Shown here piece by piece: positions 16,635 to 25,590 of a stretch of 64,000 nt of DNA. Position 1 is the first letter of the stretch. Every line of letters begins with the position of its first letter. This DNA is from CAYMUL01 sp964393605 (GTDB taxonomy: Bacteria > Bacteroidota > Ignavibacteria > Ignavibacteriales > Ignavibacteriaceae): contig CAYMUL010000006.1 in assembly GCA_964393605.1 (NCBI GenBank), forward strand, positions 1 to 64,000, written 5' to 3'. Under the pieces are notes generated by a model that was given only the letters and a program-made list of their open reading frames with translations, had not been told where the DNA came from and ran no database searches. The position numbers and the translations under genes are program-made.

Positions 16635-18170
16635 ATGAACGACAAAATTTTAATTATCGATTTCGGTTCTCAATTCACACAATTGATTGCAAGAAGAGTT
16701 CGGGAACTAAACGTATTCTCAGAACTCGTAGCTCCCGCATCGGCATTAAAAAAAATTGAAACCGAAAAACCGAAAGGAATAATTTTTTCCGGCGGTCCGA
16801 TGAGTGTGTACGACGATTTAGCTCCCACTATCGATGCAGAAATATTTTCATTCAATATTCCGATACTCGGCATTTGCTACGGGCTTCAACTAATCTGTTA
16901 CAAACTCAACGGAAATGTTGAACCTTCGAAAAACCGCGAGTACGGGCGCGCCAATATCTCTTTACTAAAAAATTCTGCGCTGTTTAAAGATTGTGCGAAC
17001 AGCTTCACTGTTTGGATGAGTCACGGCGACAAAGTTACATCAATTCCGAAAGGATTTGAACTGACTGCCGGGTCAGTTAATTCTCCTATCTGTGCGATAC
17101 AAAATTTGGAAAGAAAAATTTTCGGAATACAATTTCATCCCGAAGTGATGCACACTGAATATGGAAAGCAGATCATTCAAAATTTTGTGATTGATATTTG
17201 CGAAACAAAAGCAGATTGGACAACGAAAAATTTTATCGATGATTCGGTTCAAAAAATTCGTGCCGAAGTGGGCGAGAAAAAAGTTATCTGTGCATTGAGC
17301 GGCGGTGTGGATTCAACTGTTGCGGCGATGCTTGTAAAAAAAGCAATCGGCGATCAACTCAAATGCATTCATATCGATACGGGGCTAATGCGGAAAAATG
17401 AAAGCGCGCAAGTTTTCAAAATGTTTCGCGATGATTTGAATCTCGATGTTGACCTTCTCAATGGTTCAAAATTATTTCTTGAGAGATTGAAAGGTGTTGC
17501 CGATCCCGAACAGAAAAGAAAAATCATCGGCAAAACTTTTATCGATTTATTTGAAGCCGAAGCAAAAAAAATTAAGGGCGTAGAATTTTTAGTGCAGGGA
17601 ACTTTGTATCCCGATGTAATTGAATCCGTTTCGGTTGTTGGAAATTCAATGACAATAAAAACGCATCACAACGTCGGCGGACTGCCCGAAAAAATGAATT
17701 TGAACTTGATTGAACCGTTTCGAATGTTGTTCAAAGATGAGGTACGAAAAGTCGGCGATGAATTAGGAATCGAAAATAAATTTTTAGAAAGGCATCCCTT
17801 TCCCGGACCCGGACTTGCAGTTCGTGTCATCGGCGATATTACCGAAGAGAAACTTGACACTCTTCGCGCGGCGGATGAAATTTTTATCAATGAAATAATC
17901 GATGCAAATTATTACAATAAAATTTGGCAGGCATTTTCGGTTTTACTTCCCGTGCAGTCTGTCGGCGTGATGGGAGATTTTCGCACATACGAAAATGTTC
18001 TCGCGCTTCGTGCAGTAACTTCAACTGATGGAATGACTGCGGATTGGTTTCACTTCAATCATGATTTCCTCGCATCGGTTTCAAGCAAGATTATCAATAG
18101 TGTAAGCGGCATCAATCGTGTTGTGTATGATATTAGTTCTAAACCTCCTTCAACAATAGAGTGGGAATAA
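16635..18170 (+). CDS. guaA: GMP synthase (glutamine-hydrolysing)
   Basis: A 511-residue two-domain enzyme of normal length. The class I glutamine amidotransferase has its nucleophile in ILGICYGLQL (Cys81) and the His/Glu pair in GIQFHPEVMHTEYG. The ATP pyrophosphatase domain has SGGVDSTVAA (from residue 222). The dimerisation tail ends KPPSTIEWE, the expected GuaA terminus. It converts XMP to GMP with ATP and glutamine. It lies 3 bases after the glycosyltransferase and 2 bases before the ATG of the TPR gene. Confidence 0.97.
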   Translation: MNDKILIIDFGSQFTQLIARRVRELNVFSELVAPASALKKIETEKPKGIIFSGGPMSVYDDLAPTIDAEIFSFNIPILGICYGLQLICYKLNGNVEPSKNREYGRANISLLKNSALFKDCANSFTVWMSHGDKVTSIPKGFELTAGSVNSPICAIQNLERKIFGIQFHPEVMHTEYGKQIIQNFVIDICETKADWTTKNFIDDSVQKIRAEVGEKKVICALSGGVDSTVAAMLVKKAIGDQLKCIHIDTGLMRKNESAQVFKMFRDDLNLDVDLLNGSKLFLERLKGVADPEQKRKIIGKTFIDLFEAEAKKIKGVEFLVQGTLYPDVIESVSVVGNSMTIKTHHNVGGLPEKMNLNLIEPFRMLFKDEVRKVGDELGIENKFLERHPFPGPGLAVRVIGDITEEKLDTLRAADEIFINEIIDANYYNKIWQAFSVLLPVQSVGVMGDFRTYENVLALRAVTSTDGMTADWFHFNHDFLASVSSKIINSVSGINRVVYDISSKPPSTIEWE

Positions 18171-18172
18171 AG

Positions 18173-19042
18173 ATGGATGATCATCAAAGAATAAAAGCAT
18201 TAATAAAAAAATCTCAGCGATTGGTCAGTGAAGGAAAATCACTGCATGCAATCCAGGTGTTACAAAAATTGAGCGATGAATTTCCCGATGAACTCGATGC
18301 ATCATTTGAATTAGTGAACATGTATTTTGAAAGATCACAACATGAAGCGGCGATTAAAATCCTCGATGAAAAACTTGAAGCCGATTCGGAAAATCGCAAT
18401 TTACGTTTTTATGTGGCATCTCTACTCTTCAAAAATAAGTGCTGGGATAGATTTGTCGAAGTGCTTTCATTCCTTCAACCTGAAGAGGATCCGATAATTT
18501 ATTTCTTTTCCGGTTACGCGCATTTTATGTTGAGCGAAAATGAGTTGGCGAGAATTAATCTTTTAAAATTTATCGACGCAAAAACCGATCCCGAATTTGT
18601 GGAAGATGCTTTCATGTATCTCGCAAGAATTTCGGTCTATGAAAAAAAATATGATGACGCGCTCAAGTTTATAAAATCTGCAGAAGAGTTAAACAAAGAT
18701 CATTACAACATTCATCTTTGGTATGCTATTGCTTATAATCATCTTGGGATGATTGAACATTCGATGAAGTCGATAAAAAAAACTTTGACGCTAAACAAGA
18801 AAGATCCTCTCGTGATAGAGTGGGCAGGAAGAATCCATTTCACATCAGGGCAGTATCAGAAAGCATTAAAATATTTTGAATCTCTCAAAAAAAATCAAAA
18901 TGAAGTGAACGACGCAGTACGTTTGCAAATGGCAATTTGTTACTTAAGTTTGGATAACTTAAAGAAAACGGAAACGGAGATGGATAAAGTGCTTAAGGAT
19001 GATCCGCGGATTGCCGCACAGAAAAAGAATAGCAGAGAATGA
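18173..19042 (+). CDS. Tetratricopeptide repeat protein
   Basis: A 289-residue helical protein without a signal peptide, made of TPR-like helix pairs (for example SLHAIQVLQKLSDEFPDELD near 25 and HSMKSIKKTLTLNKKDPLVI near 205). A frame extends to GTG 18161 inside guaA, but ATG 18173 begins directly after the guaA stop and is preferred. TPRs bind protein partners; no partner is evident except that the next gene also has an N-terminal TPR region and overlaps this one by 4 bases. Confidence 0.75.
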   Translation: MDDHQRIKALIKKSQRLVSEGKSLHAIQVLQKLSDEFPDELDASFELVNMYFERSQHEAAIKILDEKLEADSENRNLRFYVASLLFKNKCWDRFVEVLSFLQPEEDPIIYFFSGYAHFMLSENELARINLLKFIDAKTDPEFVEDAFMYLARISVYEKKYDDALKFIKSAEELNKDHYNIHLWYAIAYNHLGMIEHSMKSIKKTLTLNKKDPLVIEWAGRIHFTSGQYQKALKYFESLKKNQNEVNDAVRLQMAICYLSLDNLKKTETEMDKVLKDDPRIAAQKKNSRE

Positions 19043-20772
19043 AAAAACCGGTTACAAATATTTCAACAATTTTGGTAGTTTTGATATTGTTCATTGTTTC
19101 AAGCAAAACAATTTTCGGACAGGATGTTGATGTCGATTTTAAAATTGCGCTCGATCTTTACAACTCAAATCAATTTTCAGATGCCTCAATAATATTTGAA
19201 AACATTGCTTACAAAAATGATTTCAACGGAAAAACTACAGCCGCGCATTTTCTTCTCGCAAATTGTAAAATTAAAAGCGGTGATTTCCCCTCCGCAGAAA
19301 AAATATTGAATGACTTTCTCGTTAATCATGAAACGAGTAAATATTTTCAGCAAGTTATTATCTCACTTGCATTCGTAAAATATAAACAGGAAGACTTTCA
19401 AGCAGGAGTAAAACTGCTGCTCGATCTTTATTCTTCTGCTGCGAATATTACTATCAAACAAAATTGTAAAAACGGTTTGGAACTTTTCACTTCAATCATG
19501 AACGAAACCGCATTGAAGGAAATTATTTATCTTTACAGCGAACATGAACTTACACCGTTTTTATATTTGAACCTCGGTTTGAACCAATATTATAGCGGCA
19601 GCCAGAGCGAAGCCGAGAAAACTTTCTTTTACATAATTGAGAATTATCCCGGCGCGGAAGAACACGCCAAAGCAGTAGATTATTATCAGAAAAAAATGAG
19701 CGACAGCGACGATACTCCGAAAATTGTTGTATTGCTTCCTTTCATAACAAAAGGCAGCGAAACATTTCCCGCATCACTCGAAGTGCTTGAAGGAATAAAG
19801 TATGCTCTTGATCAGTACAACATAAAACATTCTGCAAAAATCGGTTTGCTCATTAAGGATACACAACGAAGCGAAGTTCGAGTAGCTGAAATTGCAAAAG
19901 AACTTAAAACTCTTAAAAATGTTTTGCTTGTAATTGGTTCTATTTACAGCGACGATACAAAATTTATTTGCGAACAACTACGAGATACTGAAATTCCGAT
20001 ATTCTCGCCAACCGCAACAGATAACGATATAACGCAAATCTATCCGAATTTTTTTCAAGCGAATCCCAGCTTTGATTTGCGCGGAAGAATCATGGCGCAG
20101 TACGCATATTTTGTAGTAATGAAAAGAAACATGGGAATAATTTTCTCGAACGAAGGTTATTCGCAACAACTTGCTTCTTCATTCAAAAATGAATTTGAAA
20201 AACTCGGCGGAAAAATTTTGCTCAACTCTTCTTATTCTTTGCAAACATTAAATTTATCGGGAGCGATGAACCAATTGCGAAAAGATGTAAAAAATTTGGA
20301 CGGCATCTACTTACCGATCTCCGATAGCAAAGCAATTCCGGCACTTACAACTTTATTTCTCACCGATTCTATAATCATCGATCTTTACGGAAATCAAGAT
20401 TGGGTTACAATGAAAGGGCTGGGGACATCTTCAATTCTTAGTAACAATCTTACAATTTCGACAGATTATTTTCTCGATTATCGCGACGATGATTTCATCT
20501 CCGAAGGAAATAAATTTCTTTCTAAAACTAATTCCGAGTTGACGAAGAATGTGTTATACGGATACGATCTAATGACTTTTCTACTCGGCGTTTTTGAAAA
20601 ACAAGCAACACTCGATAACAAACTGAATAATTCAGATTTTATGAATCTTCATTCCATCGGATATCATAACAGCATTTTCTTCAACGATGAAAGAGTAAAT
20701 TGTTTTCTGAATTTAGTGAGATATAAATCGGGAATCTATGAGTTGGTTGATAAATTCAAATATGAGAAATAA
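19039..20772 (+). CDS. LpoA-like protein: TPR plus type 1 periplasmic binding fold
   Basis: A 577-residue exported protein. A signal peptide (cleavage near IFGQ, residue 28) precedes TPR-like repeats (about 30-200), then a LivJ-type periplasmic binding fold from about 227 (KIVVLLPFITKGSETFPASL, LLIKDTQRSE, IFSPTATDND). This TPR-plus-binding-fold layout is that of LpoA, the outer-membrane activator of penicillin-binding protein 1A, and of COG0683-like proteins in Bacteroidota. No lipobox is seen and no PBP gene is near. Alternatives are a sensory or transport-linked binding protein. Overlaps the TPR gene (ATGA). Confidence 0.65.
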   Translation: MKKPVTNISTILVVLILFIVSSKTIFGQDVDVDFKIALDLYNSNQFSDASIIFENIAYKNDFNGKTTAAHFLLANCKIKSGDFPSAEKILNDFLVNHETSKYFQQVIISLAFVKYKQEDFQAGVKLLLDLYSSAANITIKQNCKNGLELFTSIMNETALKEIIYLYSEHELTPFLYLNLGLNQYYSGSQSEAEKTFFYIIENYPGAEEHAKAVDYYQKKMSDSDDTPKIVVLLPFITKGSETFPASLEVLEGIKYALDQYNIKHSAKIGLLIKDTQRSEVRVAEIAKELKTLKNVLLVIGSIYSDDTKFICEQLRDTEIPIFSPTATDNDITQIYPNFFQANPSFDLRGRIMAQYAYFVVMKRNMGIIFSNEGYSQQLASSFKNEFEKLGGKILLNSSYSLQTLNLSGAMNQLRKDVKNLDGIYLPISDSKAIPALTTLFLTDSIIIDLYGNQDWVTMKGLGTSSILSNNLTISTDYFLDYRDDDFISEGNKFLSKTNSELTKNVLYGYDLMTFLLGVFEKQATLDNKLNNSDFMNLHSIGYHNSIFFNDERVNCFLNLVRYKSGIYELVDKFKYEK

Positions 20773-20780
20773 TTTATTTC

Positions 20781-21464
20781 ATGAAAAAACTTAAAGAACT
20801 GCCGCTCGATTCAAGACCACGGGAAAAACTTTTTCAAAAAGGGGCTGACGCTTTGACCGATGATGAATTGATTGCTATTCTGCTTCGCACCGGAACCAAA
20901 GGCAAAAATGTTTTAGAAATTTCGCAAGAACTCATGCTTCGTTACGGCGATTTCACGCAACTTGGTAAAAAGACCATTAGCGAGTTAAAAGAAATTTCAG
21001 GTATTGGGCAGGATAAAGCAGTTACACTCGCCGCCGCATTCGAAATCGGGAAAAGAACTGCAATTCAATTTTCCAAAATTTCTTCTTCAAACAAAATTAC
21101 TTCCCCTGAAGATGTCGCAAATATTTTCATCCCGATACTCCGCGATGAACTGAAAGAAAATTTTTACGTCGTTTGCCTCAGCACTTCGAATTCGATTATT
21201 AAGTATGAAAGAATTTCAGTCGGGACACTGGATGCAAGTCTGGTTCATGCGCGGGAAGTTTTTAAGATTGCAATTCTTAACAACTCAAAAAGTATAATAC
21301 TCGTTCATAACCATCCCAGCGGAAACGCCGAGCCAAGCGAAGAAGATTTTGCCATCACAAAAAAACTAATCGAAGCAGGAAAAATCATTAATATTCCTGT
21401 ACTCGACCACCTGATTATCGCCGGCGGAAAGTTCACGAGCATTATTCAGAGAAGACAATTTTGA
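20781..21464 (+). CDS. radC: RadC family JAB/MPN domain protein
   Basis: A 227-residue protein of standard RadC length. An N-terminal helix-hairpin-helix region (about 45-90, ELKEISGIGQDKAVTLAAAF) precedes the JAB/MPN domain with the metal motif HNHPSGNAEPSEED (His176, His178, Ser186, Asp189). RadC was named for DNA repair, but its role is still unclear. It follows the LpoA-like gene by 8 bases and ends this operon; 124 bases separate it from the next gene. Confidence 0.93.
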   Translation: MKKLKELPLDSRPREKLFQKGADALTDDELIAILLRTGTKGKNVLEISQELMLRYGDFTQLGKKTISELKEISGIGQDKAVTLAAAFEIGKRTAIQFSKISSSNKITSPEDVANIFIPILRDELKENFYVVCLSTSNSIIKYERISVGTLDASLVHAREVFKIAILNNSKSIILVHNHPSGNAEPSEEDFAITKKLIEAGKIINIPVLDHLIIAGGKFTSIIQRRQF

Positions 21465-21509
21465 TTTTGTAGCAGATTTTGTTAAAAAATCATTGAAGGA
21501 CTATTTTTA

Positions 21510-21540
21510 TTGAAAAATCTGATTGAATGAATTAAATTAG
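21510..21540 (+). promoter_or_regulatory. Candidate promoter of the lipoprotein/LysM pair
   Basis: ttg at 21510-21512 and taaattag at 21533-21540 are 20 bases apart; the second matches TAnnTTTG in 7 of 8 positions. It lies 48 bases upstream of the lipoprotein start, in the only sizeable gap between radC and that gene. Confidence 0.28.
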
Positions 21541-21588
21541 TTCACATTTTTAACTAATTACATAACAATAATAAATGGAGGAAAAACC

Positions 21589-21861
21589 ATGAATATTATG
21601 AAAGCGATGAAACGCTTGAGTTTGGTTCTCGTCTTTGGCGCAGCAGTTGCACTTGTTGGCTGCGGCGGAGTAACCGAAGAGCAATATGCTGAACTTGATG
21701 CGTTGAAAAAAGAAGTTGCTTCTTTAGAAAAACAAGCAAGTTCACTCAAAGATGAAAGAGCAAGACTTGAAAAAGAAATTGCCGACAAAAACAAAAAACT
21801 TGAAGAATGCGCAAAGCTGAAACAAGAAACTCAATCCAACTTAAACAAGATTGGTCAATAA
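21589..21861 (+). CDS. Small coiled-coil lipoprotein
   Basis: A 90-residue protein. A lipoprotein signal peptide ends in the lipobox ALVGC, so the mature protein starts at Cys25 or so. The rest is one heptad-rich helix (LDALKKEVASLEKQASSLKD and on) that should form a coiled coil, as in Lpp-type envelope proteins. Start supported by ggaggaaaaacc. The next gene, a LysM protein with its own coiled coil, follows after 15 bases, which suggests the two link outer membrane and peptidoglycan. Exact family not recognised. Confidence 0.82.
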   Translation: MNIMKAMKRLSLVLVFGAAVALVGCGGVTEEQYAELDALKKEVASLEKQASSLKDERARLEKEIADKNKKLEECAKLKQETQSNLNKIGQ

Positions 21862-21876
21862 GGAGGATATGATAGA

Positions 21877-22569
21877 ATGAAAAAATTTAATTTAATTTCG
21901 ATGATTTTCACCTTTGTGCTAATGATGGGCGTTCAATCTTTTGCTCAAAAAGTTGAATTGACCGTTGAACAATGGGAAGCTGAAATGGCTCGCCTCAAAG
22001 CTAAAAAAGAAAGCTTAGCTAAAGAGAACGAAGCTGTTCAAAATGATGTTAACGCATTACAACAAAAATTAACCGGAATGCAATCTTATGATGATTGTAT
22101 CGATGGACTCTATGCTATGGTCGGCGCAAAGAAAGCTCATATCGATGATTTCAGAAAAGCCGTTACCGAACTTGAAGGAAAAATCCGACGCAAAGAAGGT
22201 CCGAAAGCTGATCGCCAAAAAGATCTTGATGCACTTAAAGCAAACAAGATTTCTGCTCTACCGGAATTCTTCGACAGAGTACACAATCAAATGCAAAGAT
22301 GGCTTAACGAATGGTCTGAAGCTGTCGTTGAAAAAGATGTAATGTACACGGTTGTTAAAGGTGATTGCCTCTGGTACATCGCACGCAGAAAAGAATTTTA
22401 CGGCAACGGTTTTGCTTGGCCGAAAATTTACGAAGCAAACAGATCTCAGATTAAAAATCCTGATTTGATTTACCCGAATCAATCGTTCAAGATTCCGCCG
22501 CTTACAGAAGACGAAAAATCTAAATACGATAAATTGAGAGCTAACTACAAACCGGCTCCGGTTCAGTAA
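21877..22569 (+). CDS. Exported LysM domain protein with coiled coil
   Basis: A 230-residue protein with a signal peptide (cleavage after SFAQ, near 24), a coiled coil (about 28-130, EMARLKAKKESLAKENEAVQ) and a LysM domain near 155-210 (YTVVKGDCLWYIARRKEFYG, then WPKIYEANRSQIKNPDLIYP). LysM binds the glycan strands of peptidoglycan. The start follows aaggaggat. Co-transcribed with the small lipoprotein; a terminator follows 34 bases after its stop. Confidence 0.88.
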   Translation: MKKFNLISMIFTFVLMMGVQSFAQKVELTVEQWEAEMARLKAKKESLAKENEAVQNDVNALQQKLTGMQSYDDCIDGLYAMVGAKKAHIDDFRKAVTELEGKIRRKEGPKADRQKDLDALKANKISALPEFFDRVHNQMQRWLNEWSEAVVEKDVMYTVVKGDCLWYIARRKEFYGNGFAWPKIYEANRSQIKNPDLIYPNQSFKIPPLTEDEKSKYDKLRANYKPAPVQ

Positions 22570-22603
22570 ATCTTTATTATGAATTTTTATTTTTAATAAT
22601 TCA

Positions 22604-22643
22604 AAAAATGCCTCTGTATTTTTTTGCAGGGGCATTTTTATTT
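22604..22643 (+). terminator. Rho-independent terminator after LysM gene
   Basis: A 13-bp stem with one G-T pair (aaaaatgcctctg at 22604-22616 with caggggcattttt at 22627-22639) and a T-rich right arm and tail. It closes the lipoprotein/LysM transcript and could work on both strands. Confidence 0.85.
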
Positions 22644-22693
22644 TAAACCAAATTAAATGCAAATCCCAAATATTTTTTTAGAACTATAATTTT

Positions 22694-23650
22694 ATGGCGG
22701 TAAAAGAGAAAAAAATTTCGCTCGGTACTGTAGATATGTTATCACTTCTCGGTTCGAATGATGCAAACCTGAAATTGCTTGAGAACAGATTCAATGCTGC
22801 AATCACTGTTCGCGGAGAAGTTGTTTCGCTTAAAGGAACTGAAGAAGAAGTTGATGTAATCGAAAAAATTTTTAAAGAGATGATTTATGTTTTGAATACG
22901 AAAGGAAAGTTGCGCGATACCGATGTTCAAACAATTTCAGAATTAACTCTTCAGGGAAAAGAAATTATCTCCGGCGAAGAATACAATTCAATAATCCTTT
23001 ATACGAAGGATGACACGATAAAAGCAAAAACTTCGGGACAAAGCGAGTACTTTAAAAGCGTGCAACAAAACGATATCTGCTTTGCAATTGGTCCGGCTGG
23101 TACGGGAAAAACATATCTCGCCGTTGCCTTTGCAGTTTCCGCAATGAAAAGAGGAATCGTAAAAAAGATAATACTTGCGCGCCCCGCAGTTGAAGCGGGT
23201 GAAAGTCTCGGTTATCTGCCGGGAGATTTTAGAGAAAAAATTGATCCTTATCTTCGCCCTCTTTATGATGCGCTCGACGACATGATGCCTTCCGAAAAAT
23301 TAAAGGGTTATCTTGAAAAGGGAATCGTGGAAATAGTTCCCCTTGCTTATATGCGCGGAAGAACTTTGAATAACGCATTTGTAATTTTGGATGAAGCACA
23401 GAACTCGACTGATACTCAAATGAAAATGTTTTTGACGAGACTCGGCGTGAATTCAAGAGCGATTGTTACCGGTGATATTACGCAGATTGATTTGCCGGCA
23501 AAGGCAGTCAGCGGTTTAGTAAAGGCGCAGGAGATTCTGAAGAATATTGAAGGCGTGAAGTTTGTATATTTTGAAAAATCAGATGTCGTACGGCATAAGT
23601 TGGTGAAGGATATTATCAACGCATACGAAAAATTCTATGAAGAGAAATAA
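22694..23650 (+). CDS. PhoH family ATPase
   Basis: A 318-residue PhoH-like protein. The N-terminal 110 residues form the KH-like part; the ATPase has Walker A GPAGTGKT (133-140) and Walker B VILDEAQN. Family members are cytosolic ATPases tied to RNA handling and, near ybeY, to ribosome quality control; no ybeY neighbour is seen here. It has no recognisable Shine-Dalgarno. A 600-bp repeat block follows. Confidence 0.92.
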   Translation: MAVKEKKISLGTVDMLSLLGSNDANLKLLENRFNAAITVRGEVVSLKGTEEEVDVIEKIFKEMIYVLNTKGKLRDTDVQTISELTLQGKEIISGEEYNSIILYTKDDTIKAKTSGQSEYFKSVQQNDICFAIGPAGTGKTYLAVAFAVSAMKRGIVKKIILARPAVEAGESLGYLPGDFREKIDPYLRPLYDALDDMMPSEKLKGYLEKGIVEIVPLAYMRGRTLNNAFVILDEAQNSTDTQMKMFLTRLGVNSRAIVTGDITQIDLPAKAVSGLVKAQEILKNIEGVKFVYFEKSDVVRHKLVKDIINAYEKFYEEK

Positions 23651-24250
23651 TTATTCTTGAGTGTACTATAATAATGTAGGAAACGGTTGAAACCGTTTTA
23701 CTATTCAGTATACATTTCCTAAAACCAACGGCTTAAAAGGATGGTTAATAATAACCTAACCTGGACAAGCAAGAACCAAAGTTAAATGTTCAACAATTTG
23801 TTGTTTCTACTTTGGTGATGAGAGCATTCCAGCGAAGAAAAAAAATTCATCCCCAAAGGGATTTGAATTTGATTGCGTCATTGCTTTTTACCAATATCTC
23901 ATCCATACGGGATTTTTATATTTTTCAATCACTTTTCCCGTTAGGGAAAATATGTTGGTAATTAAAATCACGAACGTAATATTTAATCCCGTAGGGATGA
24001 CATAATTAACAGTTCTTATCTTCCTTAATTTCTTGCACCAAAACCATCGGAACGATTCAGCAAAAAAGTTGAACATTTTACAATTAACTGTTTTAGTCAA
24101 AATTGACAAGGGTAGCAGGGATATAAAAAATATTTTGCCAGAATTGATTATAATTATAATTGAAAGGTACTAAAGAACGGCGAACCGTTTTAACGGTTTA
24201 GAATTCTTTTCCAATTTTAGATTAATGAACTTATTAGTGCGAACTCATTC
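23651..24250. repeat. 600-bp gene-free block of palindromic repeats
   Basis: No coding frame is convincing here. Several perfect or near-perfect hairpins occur: aaacggttgaaaccgttt (23681-23698), ttttcccgttagggaaaa (23933-23950), atcccgtagggat (23986-23998) and aaccgttttaacggtt (24183-24198). There are also ccccaaaggg (23851-23860) and ccatacggg (23903-23911). The outer pair of 'aaccgtt' hairpins brackets the block, and a further inverted pair aaatgttcaac (23784-23794) / gttgaacattt (24068-24078) is nested inside. This looks like a REP-type or non-autonomous mobile cluster. Confidence 0.7.
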
Positions 24251-25012
24251 TTAAAATTTTGATTTACTTTTTTCCCAAAGTTCATTCATCTCGTCAAGAT
24301 TTGATTCCGTAATTTTTCGATTTCTTTTTTCTAATTCTTCTTCAATAAAACGAAATCGTTTTTCAAATTTTTGTGTGGCTTTTCGCAAAGCATTTTCGGG
24401 ATTGATATTCAAAAACCGCGAGTAATTTGTAAGTGCAAAAAGCAGATCACCCAATTCCTCTTCAACTTCGGAATGAGTAAGATTTTTTTCCGCATCTTCC
24501 AATTCGTGAATTTCTTCCTCAACTTTTTCCCACACTTCATCTTTTCTGCTCCAATCAAAACCTACTTTAGCCGCCTTTTCCTGAACCCGGAAAGCCCGCA
24601 ACAATGCAGGCATTGCGGCGGGAAGTCCTTCCAAAACAGATTTCCTTCCTTCATCAAGTTTTATCGCTTCCCAATTTCGAACGACGTCGGCAGTTCCGTT
24701 CACCGCAACATTTCCGAATACGTGCGGATGCCTTCTTACTAATTTTTCCGAAATGGAACTTATTACTTCGTTGAGCGAAAATCTTTTCTCTTCGGACGCA
24801 ATTTCTGCGTGAAGTACGATATGGAGGAACAGATCGCCAAGTTCGGCTTTTAATTCTTTATCATCTTTTTCGTCAATCGCATGAACGACTTCAAACGCCT
24901 CTTCGAGTGTAGCGGCTTTTATTGATTCGTTAGTTTGTTCTCGATCCCACGGGCAATCTTTCCGAAGTCGTTTTACAATCGCGACAAATTCATTAAATTT
25001 GGTTTCAAGCAT
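24251..25012 (-). CDS. mazG: MazG nucleoside triphosphate pyrophosphohydrolase
   Basis: A 253-residue two-domain MazG. The first domain has DCPWDREQT, the metal-binding EEAFE (37-41) and ELGDL (57-61), the ExxE...ExxD signature of all-alpha NTP pyrophosphatases. The second domain repeats the pattern (EVEEELGDLLFALTNYSR). It cleaves NTPs to NMP and PPi and cleans the pool of aberrant nucleotides. It is transcribed away from ridA with a 114-bp shared upstream region, and its 3' end meets the repeat block. Confidence 0.95.
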   Translation of the reverse strand: MLETKFNEFVAIVKRLRKDCPWDREQTNESIKAATLEEAFEVVHAIDEKDDKELKAELGDLFLHIVLHAEIASEEKRFSLNEVISSISEKLVRRHPHVFGNVAVNGTADVVRNWEAIKLDEGRKSVLEGLPAAMPALLRAFRVQEKAAKVGFDWSRKDEVWEKVEEEIHELEDAEKNLTHSEVEEELGDLLFALTNYSRFLNINPENALRKATQKFEKRFRFIEEELEKRNRKITESNLDEMNELWEKSKSKF

Positions 25013-25126
25013 AGTATAAAATTTAATTGTTGAAATTTTTTCTAACTAAAGATAGTAAAATTTCATCTGCTCGATTAAAAGAAATTTTGAGGATTTTATC
25101 CCGAACAAAATAAAAAAGGAAAGAAT

Positions 25127-25582
25127 GTGATAGAAGAAAAATTAAAAGAACTCGGCATAACAATTCCCGAAGCCGCAAAGCCGCTTGCCGCTTACATTCC
25201 CGCAAATCAGGTTGATAAATATGTCTATACTTCAGGTCAACTTGCAACTGTTGCAGGTGTATTAAAGTATGCGGGTGCTGTTGGAAAAGATGTAACCGAA
25301 GCCGAAGGGAAAGAAGCCGCGCAAATTGCAGTTGTAAATTGTCTCGCCGCAGTGAAATCTGTTGTTGGAAATCTTGACGAGATTGAAAAAATTGTAAAGC
25401 TGACGGTGTTCGTTAGAAGCGACGACAATTTTTCAAACCAACCTGAAGTTGCAAACGGTGCCTCGGAATTGCTTCAAAAGATTTTTGGCGATGCGGGCAA
25501 ACATGCGCGAAGTGCGGTCGGCGTAAATCAACTTCCGCGCGGCGCATCGGTTGAAATTGAAATGATTGCCAAACTCCGTTAA
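25127..25582 (+). CDS. RidA/YjgF family protein
   Basis: A 151-residue RidA-like protein, of the slightly longer (150) type. Seen: YVYTSGQLATVAG near residue 34, VVNCLAAVKSVVG, and the C-terminal ARSAVGVNQLPRGASVEIEM. In canonical RidA the conserved Arg of the RSAVGV-like element helps deaminate 2-aminoacrylate-type imines. The start is GTG at 25127; the overlapping ATG at 25125 is followed at once by a stop. aaaaaagga lies upstream. It begins a long + strand run reaching lptB. Confidence 0.9.
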   Translation: MIEEKLKELGITIPEAAKPLAAYIPANQVDKYVYTSGQLATVAGVLKYAGAVGKDVTEAEGKEAAQIAVVNCLAAVKSVVGNLDEIEKIVKLTVFVRSDDNFSNQPEVANGASELLQKIFGDAGKHARSAVGVNQLPRGASVEIEMIAKLR

Positions 25583-25590
25583 AAAAATAA

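Noticed and set aside
24371..24742. 123-residue plus-strand frame inside mazG
   Set aside because: Antisense of conserved mazG sequence; no Shine-Dalgarno and no family features.
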